Shown piece after piece: positions 8,168 to 17,229 of a stretch of 61,809 bases of DNA. The notes under the pieces are model-generated. The model was not told the origin of the DNA, did not search any database, and saw nothing but the letters and a program-made list of their open reading frames with translations. The translations under genes and the position numbers were made by a program. Positions within the stretch are counted from its first letter, which is position 1; each line of letters starts with the position of its first letter. The stretch comes from Chryseobacterium gleum (GTDB taxonomy: Bacteria > Bacteroidota > Bacteroidia > Flavobacteriales_D > Crocinitomicaceae). Location of the stretch: assembly GCA_945860065.1 (NCBI GenBank), contig CAMAPI010000005.1:1-61809 (forward strand), read 5' to 3'.

Positions 8168-10362
8168 TACTGCTTTACATATCCCGGATTTCCTTTGGGG
8201 ATGTCAAAAATCCATGTGTAGTAACCAATAAAATGACTATTAAAAAATCCCATTTGTCTCGAATGATCTATAGGAAATGGTATGCGATTAGTTGCGGGAA
8301 GTCCTTTTATTAATGATTGCGGAGCTACGCCGTCTTGCTGACAAGGAGCTTGTTTGCTCTTGCCATTGCGGAAGGTGCCATACTGCCAAACATGTTTCCA
8401 GTCGTTCGATGCAAATGTTTTTCCACGTGGATTTTCGGGTGCAATCATGTAGTAATCACCAAATTGTACGCGGCCTTTTAAAACAGTACTCATTCCCATA
8501 GCATAGGCATGTCCCATGCTATGAGAAACAATGTAAACGGTATCGTTTGCTGAATAATTTGGTGCTTCATTTAATACTTGCAGCAGGTTCTTTCCAGCAA
8601 TTTTTCCACGTTGAAACCGAAGGTTAAATCCATCGTAGTTCGGACTTGTTGCCAATAAACTCATGGTGGAGACTCGTTGATTGGAAGGTAGTTTTGTTTG
8701 GTAACAATGGTGCTTTTTTGTAGTGCAAACTTTCGGGTATACCGAGGCATTTCCAGCGAAATTGATGACGGATTGATGATTCGATGTGGAAACGGAGTGA
8801 TGCCCATCCGCATACCAAACTTCATCCGCTTGAATGCGGTTCTGAAATAGTTGATTGAATTGATTCCATGGTTCCCAATAAGAATAACGATCCATGGAGA
8901 ATAATTGGTTTTTTGAGTCGGGAAATTCCACTCCTTTTTCTTGGGAGGTGCTTAAGAAGTCGGACATAGACTGATTGGTGGAGACTGGACGATACCCATT
9001 CACAAAGACCAAAATTCGCTTCGCTGGATCCGGAAGCAACAGTTTTTTTGTCAAATCAAATCCCATGTGATTATAGACTTTTTCCGATATGATGACATTG
9101 TTCTGATCGAAGAAACGAAAAACAACGAAGTGACTTCGGGTTGGCCTGCGGTAAGCGATTGTTTTTAAATCCAATACATTTCGAGAGTGAAGAAAACGTG
9201 CTTTATTGTTGGAGTCCACATCGAAATAGAGCACCCGGTCCTCGCGTTGAGTATACCATTTCGAATCAATCTGACGAAATGCTTGACTCTTTGTTAAAAA
9301 GGCCTCTTGTGTTTGAAATTGATTGATATCCTCTAATTCGTGCTGAAGCACGGATTGAGGTTTCCCGTGATAACTAGAAATTTCATGAAATTTCATATGG
9401 TAATTCGTATAGTAAAATTCCGTGGCGTAAAAGGCAAAGATATTCGTGGAAATAGCCAATATCCAAACCAATAGTTTCGCAAAACGCAATGACAATCGTT
9501 TGAAAAAACGGCTATCGAACATGCGTTTGTTGATGTTTTTAAACGTTAAAAACTGCAAGATTAAGGTAAGCAGAACCGCTAATAAGTGAATAAGGCAAAT
9601 GTGGTAACCTAAGAGATGAAAGCGAGGTTTAAAAAAGGGATTACTCACATCTAAGTAAACAAAAAAGTGATTTTGTTTGAAGGGATGCGCCAATTGATCC
9701 ATCGGTTTTTCTGGATTCACACGAAAAGTACCATCCGCATCTTCTGACCAGAAATAGAAGGCAACGCGGCCATTGGAAGTTTGGATGTTTTCATAGTCAT
9801 CACTCAAGCGAAAGGGAATGCGATTGCTTTGGAGTTCAGCGATTTGTTCTGTGGTCAGCGGGGTACCTAAATCCATAGAATCTGCCTTTTCTAAGGACAT
9901 TCCGAATTGAATCAGCAGTATTTTCTGTAAGCTTAATCTGGAAATTAGCCCATTTTTGACTCCAATAAATCCAACAGATTTATGGGCAATAGCGAAGAAT
10001 TGTAGCGAATCCGCTGGGACACAGTAAACGTATAATTGGTGGACATCTTCCGGGAATCCATTCGGGAAATCAAAGTCCCTCAGTTCCTTCTGCTGACGCG
10101 TAAACTGATTACTGCCAAGTACTGGAAACTCCCATTTGCGTTGATCAAAACTTCTGTTTCTACGCGTTTGAAATTGAATGTCAAGAGATATCCCTGCTTT
10201 TTGAAAGGTCGTTTCAATAATGCTAAGATCAACGGATTTCTGTTTTTCCGTCAGGACAATATTAAGGTGGTAAGGAGTTTTTTGAAGACTGTTTTGCGTT
10301 CTTCCATGAAACGAAATTCCAAATAGGAAGATTACCAATAAATTGCAGGTAATCCGTTTCAT
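8164..10362 (-). CDS. Large membrane protein of unknown function with a C-terminal lipase-like serine motif
   Basis: 732 residues that I do not recognise as a whole. A signal peptide occupies about residues 1-22. It is followed by some 220 extracytoplasmic residues, two hydrophobic stretches (about 255-278 and 295-315), and a further soluble region. Around residue 615 the sequence reads VYIVSHSMGHA, the nucleophile-elbow pattern G/SxSxG of alpha/beta hydrolases. It is preceded by a beta strand-like stretch and followed by an NPRGKTF segment and several histidines (DHSRQMGFF, NSHFIGYY) that could supply the catalytic His. A serine esterase, lipase or amidase activity is an inference. It lies nine bases after the ferredoxin gene on the same strand and is probably in its operon. 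Confidence 0.75.
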   Translation of the reverse strand: MKRITCNLLVIFLFGISFHGRTQNSLQKTPYHLNIVLTEKQKSVDLSIIETTFQKAGISLDIQFQTRRNRSFDQRKWEFPVLGSNQFTRQQKELRDFDFPNGFPEDVHQLYVYCVPADSLQFFAIAHKSVGFIGVKNGLISRLSLQKILLIQFGMSLEKADSMDLGTPLTTEQIAELQSNRIPFRLSDDYENIQTSNGRVAFYFWSEDADGTFRVNPEKPMDQLAHPFKQNHFFVYLDVSNPFFKPRFHLLGYHICLIHLLAVLLTLILQFLTFKNINKRMFDSRFFKRLSLRFAKLLVWILAISTNIFAFYATEFYYTNYHMKFHEISSYHGKPQSVLQHELEDINQFQTQEAFLTKSQAFRQIDSKWYTQREDRVLYFDVDSNNKARFLHSRNVLDLKTIAYRRPTRSHFVVFRFFDQNNVIISEKVYNHMGFDLTKKLLLPDPAKRILVFVNGYRPVSTNQSMSDFLSTSQEKGVEFPDSKNQLFSMDRYSYWEPWNQFNQLFQNRIQADEVWYADGHHSVSTSNHQSVINFAGNASVYPKVCTTKKHHCYQTKLPSNQRVSTMSLLATSPNYDGFNLRFQRGKIAGKNLLQVLNEAPNYSANDTVYIVSHSMGHAYAMGMSTVLKGRVQFGDYYMIAPENPRGKTFASNDWKHVWQYGTFRNGKSKQAPCQQDGVAPQSLIKGLPATNRIPFPIDHSRQMGFFNSHFIGYYTWIFDIPKGNPGYVKQY

Positions 10363-10371
10363 GTCCTCAGA

Positions 10372-10719
10372 TTATAAGTGTAAGAAATTCTTTTTAGCCA
10401 AAAGTTCATCTTCTGATTCACGGTAGTCCGGATCATCTACACAACAATCTACCGGACAAACGGCTGCACATTGTGGTTCGTCGTGAAAACCAACACACTC
10501 CGTACATTTGTCATGAGAGATGTAATAAACATCCATGTTCACTGGCTCTTGCTCCTGGTCAGCGGAAATTTCTTCACCGTCCAAAGTGGTAATTATGCCT
10601 TTTAAAGATGTTCCATCCGCATACTTCCATTCTGCGCCACCTTCGTAAATTGCATTGTTTGGACATTCTGGTTCGCAAGCCCCGCAATTGATACATTCGT
10701 CTGTGATAATGATTGCCAT
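10372..10719 (-). CDS. 2[4Fe-4S] ferredoxin, Allochromatium type
   Basis: 115 residues with two cluster motifs: C9-x2-C12-x2-C15-x3-C19 followed by Pro, and C72-x2-C75-x8-C84-x3-C88 followed by Pro. The enlarged x8 spacing in the second motif is the mark of the Allochromatium vinosum-type (YfhL-like) ferredoxins, known for very negative potentials. About 45 residues are inserted between the two motifs, and the tail is acidic. It is a soluble electron carrier whose partner is unknown. It is transcribed divergently from the LuxC-like reductase, an arrangement common in Flavobacteriia, and a -7 element precedes it. Confidence 0.92.
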   Translation of the reverse strand: MAIIITDECINCGACEPECPNNAIYEGGAEWKYADGTSLKGIITTLDGEEISADQEQEPVNMDVYYISHDKCTECVGFHDEPQCAAVCPVDCCVDDPDYRESEDELLAKKNFLHL

Positions 10720-10736
10720 AAAATCAAAAATTTGTA

Positions 10737-10744
10737 CAAAGATA
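10737..10744 (-). promoter_or_regulatory. -7 element TATCTTTG (ferredoxin promoter)
   Basis: Reads CAAAGATA on the + strand, an exact TAnnTTTG on the minus strand, 17 bases before the ferredoxin ATG. Together with the element at 10797 it forms a back-to-back promoter pair. Confidence 0.65.
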
Positions 10745-10796
10745 ACAAGCCTATTTGGATTGTTCTATTTGATGATGTAAAAAAAGAGAAGTTACG

Positions 10797-10804
10797 TACT
10801 TTTG
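10797..10804 (+). promoter_or_regulatory. -7 element TACTTTTG (acyl-CoA reductase promoter)
   Basis: Exact TAnnTTTG. A GTG codon at 10809 follows after four bases and an in-frame ATG at 10824 after 19 bases. Confidence 0.65.
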
Positions 10805-10823
10805 TACCGTGGAAAAGTCAAGA

Positions 10824-11852
10824 ATGATCAATGCATTTGTTGTCCTTGGGGCAATTTTAAACGAACTCGGTGAAAACAAAGCCTACTCATCAAAGGTTTC
10901 ATCGCTCACTGAGGAAGAGTATGCCGAAGTAAATGAAGTGATTACGCGTGAATTCCACTACAATGGATGGTTTACGGAGGAATCTATTCGTCAGGCCTTA
11001 CGTGAAATTTCCACTTGGTTGACGTCCGAGAAATTAACAGATTGGACGAATAACTACTTACCTAATGATAAAAGGAAGCATATAGCCGTAATTATGGCTG
11101 GAAATATTCCCTTGGTTGGATTTCATGATTTCTTGTGTGTTTTGTTATCTGGACATCAAGTAATCTGTAAACAAAGTTCCGAGGATGCACGACTTCTTCC
11201 GGCTCTAGTGAAGATTTTAGTGTTGTTTGACCCTGATATGGCCGAGCACATCCGTTTTTCTGACCGTAAACTCGTCGATTATCACGCAGTTATCGCCACA
11301 GGCAGTAACAATAGTATGCTGCATTTTGAACAATATTTTTCTCACGTTCCTCATTTATTCCGTGGACACAGAACATCTGTTGCGGTTTTAACTGGAAATG
11401 AGTCCAAAGAGGAATTACATGCGCTTGGTGTGGATTGTATGACATACTTCGGACGAGGTTGCAGGAATGTGACACACCTGCTATTTCCAGAAGGATTTGA
11501 TTTAAATCGCTTTTTTGAAGCAGTTGTGGGTATGTCAGATGTCGTGAATAATAAAAAATACGGGAATAATTACGATTATAATAAAGCAGTTCACTTGATG
11601 AGTTTAAGTAAGTTTCTAGACAACAACTTCTTGCTTTTGAAAGAGTCCGATCAATTATTTTCACCATTATCCATGCTCCATTACCAATATTATAAGAGTT
11701 CAGAAGAATTAACTTCCTTTTTGACTGCAAATCAATCTCAGATTCAATGCATAGTAGGACAAGATTTTATTCCTTTTGGACAAGCGCAGTGTCCTTCCTT
11801 GATGGATTATCCCGATGGAATGGACACCATGGAATTTTTGGCAACTTGCTGA
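10824..11852 (+). CDS. LuxC-like acyl-CoA reductase
   Basis: About 342 residues of the LuxC/aldehyde-dehydrogenase-like family. Visible features are the N-terminal conserved region, a MAGNIPLVGFHDFLCVL stretch, VICKQSSED in the nucleotide-binding region, ATGSNNS, and YFGRGCRNVTHL, where the cysteine is a candidate for the acyl-thioester nucleophile. LuxC reduces fatty acyl groups to aldehydes for bacterial luminescence, but no luxA, luxB, luxD or luxE is near, so this is the stand-alone Bacteroidota form with unknown substrate. The ATG at 10824 is chosen because the -7 element lies just upstream; the GTG at 10809 would give a leaderless mRNA and five more residues. Confidence 0.85.
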   Translation: MINAFVVLGAILNELGENKAYSSKVSSLTEEEYAEVNEVITREFHYNGWFTEESIRQALREISTWLTSEKLTDWTNNYLPNDKRKHIAVIMAGNIPLVGFHDFLCVLLSGHQVICKQSSEDARLLPALVKILVLFDPDMAEHIRFSDRKLVDYHAVIATGSNNSMLHFEQYFSHVPHLFRGHRTSVAVLTGNESKEELHALGVDCMTYFGRGCRNVTHLLFPEGFDLNRFFEAVVGMSDVVNNKKYGNNYDYNKAVHLMSLSKFLDNNFLLLKESDQLFSPLSMLHYQYYKSSEELTSFLTANQSQIQCIVGQDFIPFGQAQCPSLMDYPDGMDTMEFLATC

Positions 11853-11884
11853 CACAATCTAAGGAGGGATCCAATCCATTTCCC

Positions 11885-11892
11885 TATCTTTG
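11885..11892 (+). promoter_or_regulatory. -7 element TATCTTTG (map promoter)
   Basis: Exact TAnnTTTG. The in-frame ATG at 11896 lies three bases after it, exactly at the expected transcription start; the ATG at 11917 lies 24 bases after it. Confidence 0.65.
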
Positions 11893-11916
11893 CACATGTC
11901 TTTTCTAGAAAAAATA

Positions 11917-12690
11917 ATGATCAAATACAAAACACCACAAGAGATTGAAATCATGCGTGAAGCTGCGCAAATCGTTAGCAGAACGCTAGGATTGGTTGCT
12001 AAACACATGAAACCTGGTGTGACTCCAAAGTTTCTAGATCAATTAGCAGAGAATTACATCCGTTCGCAAAATGCCATACCTGGATTTCTAGGATTGTACG
12101 GTTGTCCAAGTACTTTATTGATTTCCGTTAATGAACAAGTCGTTCATGGACTACCAACCGATCGTCCATTTCAAGATGGCGACATCGTTTCTGTTGATTG
12201 CGGTTCTGTTTACAAAGGATATTACGGTGATCACGCCTATACCTTCGAAATAGGCGACGTCAAACCAGAAGTAAAAAAATTATTGGAGGTAACGAAAGAA
12301 TGTTTGTACCTCGGAATCGCACAAGCAAACATCGCCAATCGTATGGAGGATATCGGTTGGGCAATTCAACAACATGCCGAGAAACATGGTTATGGTGTCG
12401 TTCGTGATTTGGTTGGACACGGTTTAGGAAAAGAATTACATGAGGAACCACAAGTTCCGAATTATGGCCGTCGTGGACGCGGGAAGAAAATCCAAAATGG
12501 ATTAACGATTGCCATTGAACCGATGATCAATATGGGGACAGAAAAAGTGAAAACACTCGACGATCAATGGACGATTGTCACTGCCGATGGTCAGCCAAGT
12601 GCGCATTTCGAACACGATATTGCCGTAGTTGACGGTGAGCCAGTGATTTTATCCACCTTTGATTTTATCTACGAAGCCCTTGGAAAGTAA
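11917..12690 (+). CDS. map: Methionine aminopeptidase, type I
   Basis: About 257 residues. The five metal ligands of MetAP are all visible: D94, D105, H168, E201 and E232, in VSVDCGS, YYGDHAY, LVGHGLG, IAIEPM and HFEHDIAV. The active-site His is in VVHGLP (residue 78). It removes the initiator methionine from new proteins. The start at 11917 matches the family, which begins a few residues before the KTPxEIExMR motif. A leaderless alternative at 11896 would add seven residues. The next gene overlaps the 3' end. Confidence 0.95.
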   Translation: MIKYKTPQEIEIMREAAQIVSRTLGLVAKHMKPGVTPKFLDQLAENYIRSQNAIPGFLGLYGCPSTLLISVNEQVVHGLPTDRPFQDGDIVSVDCGSVYKGYYGDHAYTFEIGDVKPEVKKLLEVTKECLYLGIAQANIANRMEDIGWAIQQHAEKHGYGVVRDLVGHGLGKELHEEPQVPNYGRRGRGKKIQNGLTIAIEPMINMGTEKVKTLDDQWTIVTADGQPSAHFEHDIAVVDGEPVILSTFDFIYEALGK

Positions 12691-13297
12691 ACTGCAATTC
12701 GAACGCATTTGGGTGCAACGCTGCATCGCTGTCGTTTTGTTGTTTATGTTTTGGAATGGATTTACGGATGTTTTCTGGATGGCTCCGTCTATCTTATTTG
12801 ACCCTCTTCTTCTCATTTTATGGTTGATCTTTACCTTACTTCACCGGAAAGAACTAAAAAAACTATCGTTTATTTGGCCTCTAGGACTAGCGGTTCTCCT
12901 AAACAACGTTCTTCATTTTAGTCATTTTTCTGACTTAATCAATCGAAGTGTGCTTCTGCAAAGCGAAAATCATTCACTGCTTATTCAAGTAACTGGACTT
13001 CTGTCAAATATCCTAACATCCATAGGTTGGGGAATGGTTCTTTGGAAATTACTCTTAGACAAACAGTACCGAAATTATTGGATGCTTCTCTTTGTTTTGT
13101 TTTCCATTCCAATTCTGTTTTTTTGGACATCGGCAGTACTATTTTTTAACGGGCTGCTCATTGCTGTTTTCATCCTTCTTGCCAAAGATCGAAAGCCATT
13201 TCACTGGTTTTTAATGGTACAAATTGTTTCGGTATTTTTGGTAGCTTTCCAAATGATTTATTTCTTCATTTCTTTCTCGCCAGGCGGAAAATTCTAA
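12680..13297 (+). CDS. Hypothetical integral membrane protein
   Basis: About 205 residues, very hydrophobic, with about six predicted membrane helices and a short soluble N-terminus; aromatic residues are frequent (W and F). I do not recognise the family. No ATG exists near the 5' end: candidate starts are TTG codons at 12659 and 12680 or GTG at 12713, all overlapping or just after the map stop at 12690. TTG at 12680 is chosen as a compromise and the true start is uncertain. The overlap indicates translational coupling with map. It ends just before a terminator shared with the convergent lpdA gene. Confidence 0.65.
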   Translation: MESKLQFERIWVQRCIAVVLLFMFWNGFTDVFWMAPSILFDPLLLILWLIFTLLHRKELKKLSFIWPLGLAVLLNNVLHFSHFSDLINRSVLLQSENHSLLIQVTGLLSNILTSIGWGMVLWKLLLDKQYRNYWMLLFVLFSIPILFFWTSAVLFFNGLLIAVFILLAKDRKPFHWFLMVQIVSVFLVAFQMIYFFISFSPGGKF

Positions 13298-13300
13298 GAC

Positions 13301-13330
13301 AAAAAAAAGAACGTAAGAAATTACGTTCTT
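13301..13330 (-). terminator. Intrinsic terminator of lpdA
   Basis: Perfect 10-bp stem AAGAACGTAA / TTACGTTCTT with a four-base loop, followed on the minus strand by a run of eight T. It sits 26 bases after the lpdA stop and could also slow transcription from the plus-strand gene that ends at 13297. Confidence 0.88.
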
Positions 13331-13355
13331 CTCAATCCAATTGATATCTTAAATC

Positions 13356-14747
13356 TTATAAGTGAATCACTTCGCCGTAAGCAGCAGCTGCCGCTTCCAT
13401 GATTGCTTCTGACATGGTGGGGTGAGGGTGAACCGTTTTGATTAACTCTTCTCCTGTTGTTTCCAATTTTCGCACTGCAACTAACTCAGCGACCATTTCG
13501 GTAACATTCGCTCCGATCATGTGTCCACCAAGTAATTCGCCGTATTTCGCATCGAAAATCAATTTCACAAATCCGTCTTTCGCTCCAGCAGCACTTGCTT
13601 TACCGGAAGCAGAGAATGGGAATTTACCAACTTTGATTTCGTATCCAGCATCCTTCGCAGCTTTTTCTGTCATTCCAACAGAGGCAATTTCAGGTGAGCA
13701 ATATGTGCATCCTGGGATGTTTCCATAGTTTAACGGTTCTGGATGATGTCCAGCAATTTTCTCTACGCAAATAATTCCTTCCGCAGAAGCAACGTGTGCT
13801 AAGGCTGGTCCAGGTACAACATCACCAATGGCGTAGTATCCGGGGATATTTGTTTGGTAGTAGTCATTCACAAGGATTCGTCCTTTGTCCACAACGATTC
13901 CAACTTCTTCTAATCCAATATTTTCAATGTTTGCTACAATTCCAGCTGCAGATAAAACCACGTCACATTCGATTTTCTCTTCGCCTTTGGCTGTTTTTAC
14001 AGTTACAACACATCCTTTTCCAGAAGTATCTACTGATTCCACAGAAGCGTTCGTCATAATATTCACGCCAGCTTTCTTGAAGGATTTCTCTAATTGTTTA
14101 GAAATGTCTTCGTCCTCCACTGGAACAATGTTCGGTAAGTATTCAACAACCGTTACTTCTGTTCCAATTGCATTGTAGAAATAAGCGAATTCAATTCCAA
14201 TCGCACCAGATCCAACAACGACTATTTTTTTAGGCTGTTTGGCTAGAGTCATTGCTTGACGGTATCCAATGATTTTCTCACCATCTTGCGGTAAGTTTGG
14301 AAGGGCACGAGATCTTGCTCCGGTTGCAATGATCAAACCTTTACCAGCAGTATATTCCGTTGTTTTCCCAGCTTCATCTGTTACAGCAACTACTTTTCCT
14401 GCTTTGATAATTCCATTTCCTTTGAGGACATCAATTTTATTTTTCTTCATTAAAAACTGAATCCCGTTACTCATTCCACTAGCGACATCTCGGCTTCGTT
14501 TAATCATTGCTCCGAAGTCAACAGATGCATCTTTCACCTTGATACCATAATCGCTTGCGTGAGTAAGGTATTCAAAAACATTGGCAGATTTCAAAAGCGC
14601 TTTGGTAGGAATACAACCCCAGTTTAGGCAAATTCCACCGAGCTCCTCACGCTCTACAATGGCTGTTTTAAGTCCTAATTGTGAGGCGCGAATAGCAGTA
14701 ACATATCCACCTGGGCCACTTCCAACAACAATGATGTCGTAATTCAT
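13356..14747 (-). CDS. lpdA: Dihydrolipoyl dehydrogenase (E3)
   Basis: 463 residues. The FAD-binding GSGPGGY is at 9-15. The redox-active disulfide is C40-x4-C45 in GGICLNWGCIPTKA. A second GxGxxG (GSGAIGIEFAY) binds NAD, and the C-terminal HPHPTMSEAIMEA motif holds the His-Glu pair of the dimer interface. It reoxidises dihydrolipoamide in the pyruvate, 2-oxoglutarate and branched-chain dehydrogenase complexes and in the glycine cleavage system (gcvT is at 27013). It is a single-gene unit with its own -7 element and a strong terminator. Confidence 0.97.
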   Translation of the reverse strand: MNYDIIVVGSGPGGYVTAIRASQLGLKTAIVEREELGGICLNWGCIPTKALLKSANVFEYLTHASDYGIKVKDASVDFGAMIKRSRDVASGMSNGIQFLMKKNKIDVLKGNGIIKAGKVVAVTDEAGKTTEYTAGKGLIIATGARSRALPNLPQDGEKIIGYRQAMTLAKQPKKIVVVGSGAIGIEFAYFYNAIGTEVTVVEYLPNIVPVEDEDISKQLEKSFKKAGVNIMTNASVESVDTSGKGCVVTVKTAKGEEKIECDVVLSAAGIVANIENIGLEEVGIVVDKGRILVNDYYQTNIPGYYAIGDVVPGPALAHVASAEGIICVEKIAGHHPEPLNYGNIPGCTYCSPEIASVGMTEKAAKDAGYEIKVGKFPFSASGKASAAGAKDGFVKLIFDAKYGELLGGHMIGANVTEMVAELVAVRKLETTGEELIKTVHPHPTMSEAIMEAAAAAYGEVIHL

Positions 14748-14766
14748 ATGATTCGTTTTTAGGTTA

Positions 14767-14774
14767 CAAATTTA
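14767..14774 (-). promoter_or_regulatory. -7 element TAAATTTG (lpdA promoter)
   Basis: Reads CAAATTTA on the + strand. It lies 20 bases before the lpdA ATG, in the 233-base gap shared with the divergent purL. Confidence 0.55.
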
Positions 14775-14954
14775 CGTTTTTTCGGGAAAGATGCAAGATG
14801 CTTCACTGTTGAATTGCCTAGATTGAGGTTTGAATATTGCCAAAACATCACATTTTTTCGAAAAATGCGATTTTGAAGCACCTATCCATGAAAAAAATGT
14901 TAAAAAATCGTTGGTAAACACTCAAATTTCCGAGCTAGTTCCTATTTAAATATG

Positions 14955-14962
14955 TACTTTTG
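14955..14962 (+). promoter_or_regulatory. -7 element TACTTTTG (purL operon promoter)
   Basis: Exact TAnnTTTG 18 bases before the purL ATG at 14981. It also argues against the TTG at 14960, which lies within the element. Confidence 0.65.
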
Positions 14963-14980
14963 TTTCAGAAAATTCAAAGA

Positions 14981-17218
14981 ATGGAAAGTACCCTGCAAAA
15001 AGAAGCAACGATTGAACAAGCAATTGATTTAGGTTTACGTGCGGACGAATTTGAACTTATAAAAGGAGTCCTTGGTAGAACGCCGAATTTTACTGAAACA
15101 GCTGTTTATTCGGTTATGTGGAGTGAGCACTGTTCCTATAAAAATTCCATCCTTTGGTTGAAAACCCTTCCGAAAGATGGTCCACACATGTTAGTGAAAG
15201 CAGGTGAGGAAAATGCTGGATTAGTAGATATCGGTGGTGGATTAGGGTGTGTTTTTAAAATTGAATCACACAATCACCCAAGTGCTTTGGAACCTTATCA
15301 AGGTGCGGCAACGGGTGTTGGAGGAATCAACCGCGACATTTTCACGATGGGTGCGCGTCCGATTGCACAATTGAACTCCTTGCGTTTTGGAAACATTGAA
15401 GAAGCGCGTACCAAATGGTTGGTGAAAGGTGTAGTGAAAGGAATTGGAGACTATGGAAATGCTTTTGGTATTCCAATCGTTGGTGGCGAAGTGTTCTTTG
15501 ATGAGTCATACAATACGAATCCTTTAGTGAATGCGTTTTCTGCAGGAATCATCGATACGAAAAAAATCATTTCAGCAACGGCGAAAGGACCTGGGAACCC
15601 AGTGTTTATTGTTGGATCAGCTACCGGAAAAGACGGAATTGCAGGTGCGGCTTTTGCGTCGAAAAATATTACAGAAGATTCAGCTTCGGATTTACCTTCG
15701 GTTCAGGTGGGTGATCCATTCATGGAGAAATTATTGTTGGAAGCAACGATGGAATTGTCTGAAACGGATGCGATTGTTGGTATGCAGGACATGGGAGCAG
15801 CAGGAATTACCTGTTCGACCTGTGAAATGAGTGCCGCTGGAAATGTGGGAATGGAAATTTACTTGGATAAAGTCCCAACACGTCAGGATCACATGTTGCC
15901 ATACGAAATATTGCTTTCTGAATCCCAAGAACGCATGTTAGTGGTCGTTCAGAAAGGAAAAGAATCTGTGGTGAAACGCATTTTTGACAAATGGGATTTA
16001 CACGCGGAGGAAATCGGACACGTAACAGATACTGGACGCGTTCGTTACTACATGGATGGAGAATTGGTAGGTGATGTTCCCGCTGAATCCTTAGTTTTAG
16101 GTGGTGGAGCTCCACAAAATGTTCGCGAATATTCGGAACCAGCATATTACCAAGAATTCAAGAAATTTAACATCAGTCAAGTTCCTCAACCAGAAAACTT
16201 AAAGGAAGTGGGCTATGCTTTGTTGCAAATGCCAAATATTGCCTCCAAACGTTGGGTTTACGAACAATATGATTCCATGGTTGGAACGCGTACGATGACA
16301 ACCAATCGTCCTTCGGATGCTGGAGTAGTAAACATCAAAGGAACAAACATGGCTTTGGCGATGACCGTTGATTGTAATTCACGTTATGTAAATGCAGATC
16401 CGGAAGTTGGGACAATGATTGCAGTTTCGGAAGCGGCACGTAATATTGTTTGTGCTGGTGGAATTCCAAGTGCAATTACGAATTGTTTGAATTTTGGAAA
16501 TCCATATAATCCTGAGTGTTACTGGCAGTTTGTCGGAGCAATCAAAGGAATGTCAGCAGCTTGTTTGAAATTTGAAACGCCTGTGACAGGTGGAAATGTT
16601 TCGTTTTACAACCAGACTTCCATGAATGGGGTAGAAGTACCTGTTTTTCCAACACCAACAATTGGTATGATTGGATTAGTAGCCGATAAAGAAAAAGTAA
16701 TGACCTTGGATTTTAAACAAAAAGGAGATTTGATTTTCTTGGTGGGAGAATACAAGGAGGACATCGCTTCTTCTGAATATTTAGCGACGTATCACGGAAT
16801 CAAAGCTTCTCCAGCGCCATATTTTGATTTAGAGCAAGAATTTAATATGCAGCATGCCGTTAAAGGATTGATTGAACATAATTTAGTGAATGCCGTACAC
16901 GATGTCTCCGATGGAGGATTATTTGTTACCTTGGTCGAAATGTCCATGCCGCGTGAACTAGGATTTGATGTCGTTACTGATTCTGAAATTCGCGAGGATG
17001 CCTTTTTGTTCGGAGAAGGTCAAGGACGTGTAGTGGTTTCGGTAACGGAAGAACAAGAGGAATCGTTCCTCGAATTCACGGTGAACTCTGGCGTAAATAT
17101 TACTTTACTCGGACATGTAACCAAAGGCAAAATGCAAATCGATGAGGAGCATTTTGGATTTATAACAGAAGCAAAACATCTTTTTGATACAGCGCTTGGT
17201 AAACATTTTGAAAATTGA
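14981..17218 (+). CDS. purL: Phosphoribosylformylglycinamidine synthase, small-type PurL subunit
   Basis: 745 residues, the short PurL that lacks the N-terminal and glutaminase domains of the 1200-1300-residue enzyme. Signatures include MWSEHCSYK near the N-terminus, FKIESHNHPSALEPYQGAATG, and two tandem AIR synthase-like halves (MQDMGAAGI in the first, HDVSDGGL in the second). It makes FGAM from FGAR, ATP and ammonia and therefore needs PurQ and PurS, neither of which is in the window. It heads an operon with DUF4290, murA and a thioredoxin-like gene, overlapping or nearly touching each of them. Confidence 0.96.
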   Translation: MESTLQKEATIEQAIDLGLRADEFELIKGVLGRTPNFTETAVYSVMWSEHCSYKNSILWLKTLPKDGPHMLVKAGEENAGLVDIGGGLGCVFKIESHNHPSALEPYQGAATGVGGINRDIFTMGARPIAQLNSLRFGNIEEARTKWLVKGVVKGIGDYGNAFGIPIVGGEVFFDESYNTNPLVNAFSAGIIDTKKIISATAKGPGNPVFIVGSATGKDGIAGAAFASKNITEDSASDLPSVQVGDPFMEKLLLEATMELSETDAIVGMQDMGAAGITCSTCEMSAAGNVGMEIYLDKVPTRQDHMLPYEILLSESQERMLVVVQKGKESVVKRIFDKWDLHAEEIGHVTDTGRVRYYMDGELVGDVPAESLVLGGGAPQNVREYSEPAYYQEFKKFNISQVPQPENLKEVGYALLQMPNIASKRWVYEQYDSMVGTRTMTTNRPSDAGVVNIKGTNMALAMTVDCNSRYVNADPEVGTMIAVSEAARNIVCAGGIPSAITNCLNFGNPYNPECYWQFVGAIKGMSAACLKFETPVTGGNVSFYNQTSMNGVEVPVFPTPTIGMIGLVADKEKVMTLDFKQKGDLIFLVGEYKEDIASSEYLATYHGIKASPAPYFDLEQEFNMQHAVKGLIEHNLVNAVHDVSDGGLFVTLVEMSMPRELGFDVVTDSEIREDAFLFGEGQGRVVVSVTEEQEESFLEFTVNSGVNITLLGHVTKGKMQIDEEHFGFITEAKHLFDTALGKHFEN

Positions 17219-17229
17219 AAATAGAAAAC

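Noticed and set aside
11290-11730. Open frame of 146 codons antisense to the acyl-CoA reductase
   Set aside because: Shadow of the real gene; unusual composition and no independent signals.
11861-11867. Perfect Shine-Dalgarno AAGGAGG
   Set aside because: It lies upstream of the map -7 element, with no start codon at a suitable distance, so it would not be transcribed with map.
14851-14867. Short inverted repeat CATTTTT / AAAAATG between lpdA and purL
   Set aside because: Made of A/T runs only, with a three-base loop; expected by chance in such AT-rich intergenic DNA and not placed as a terminator.
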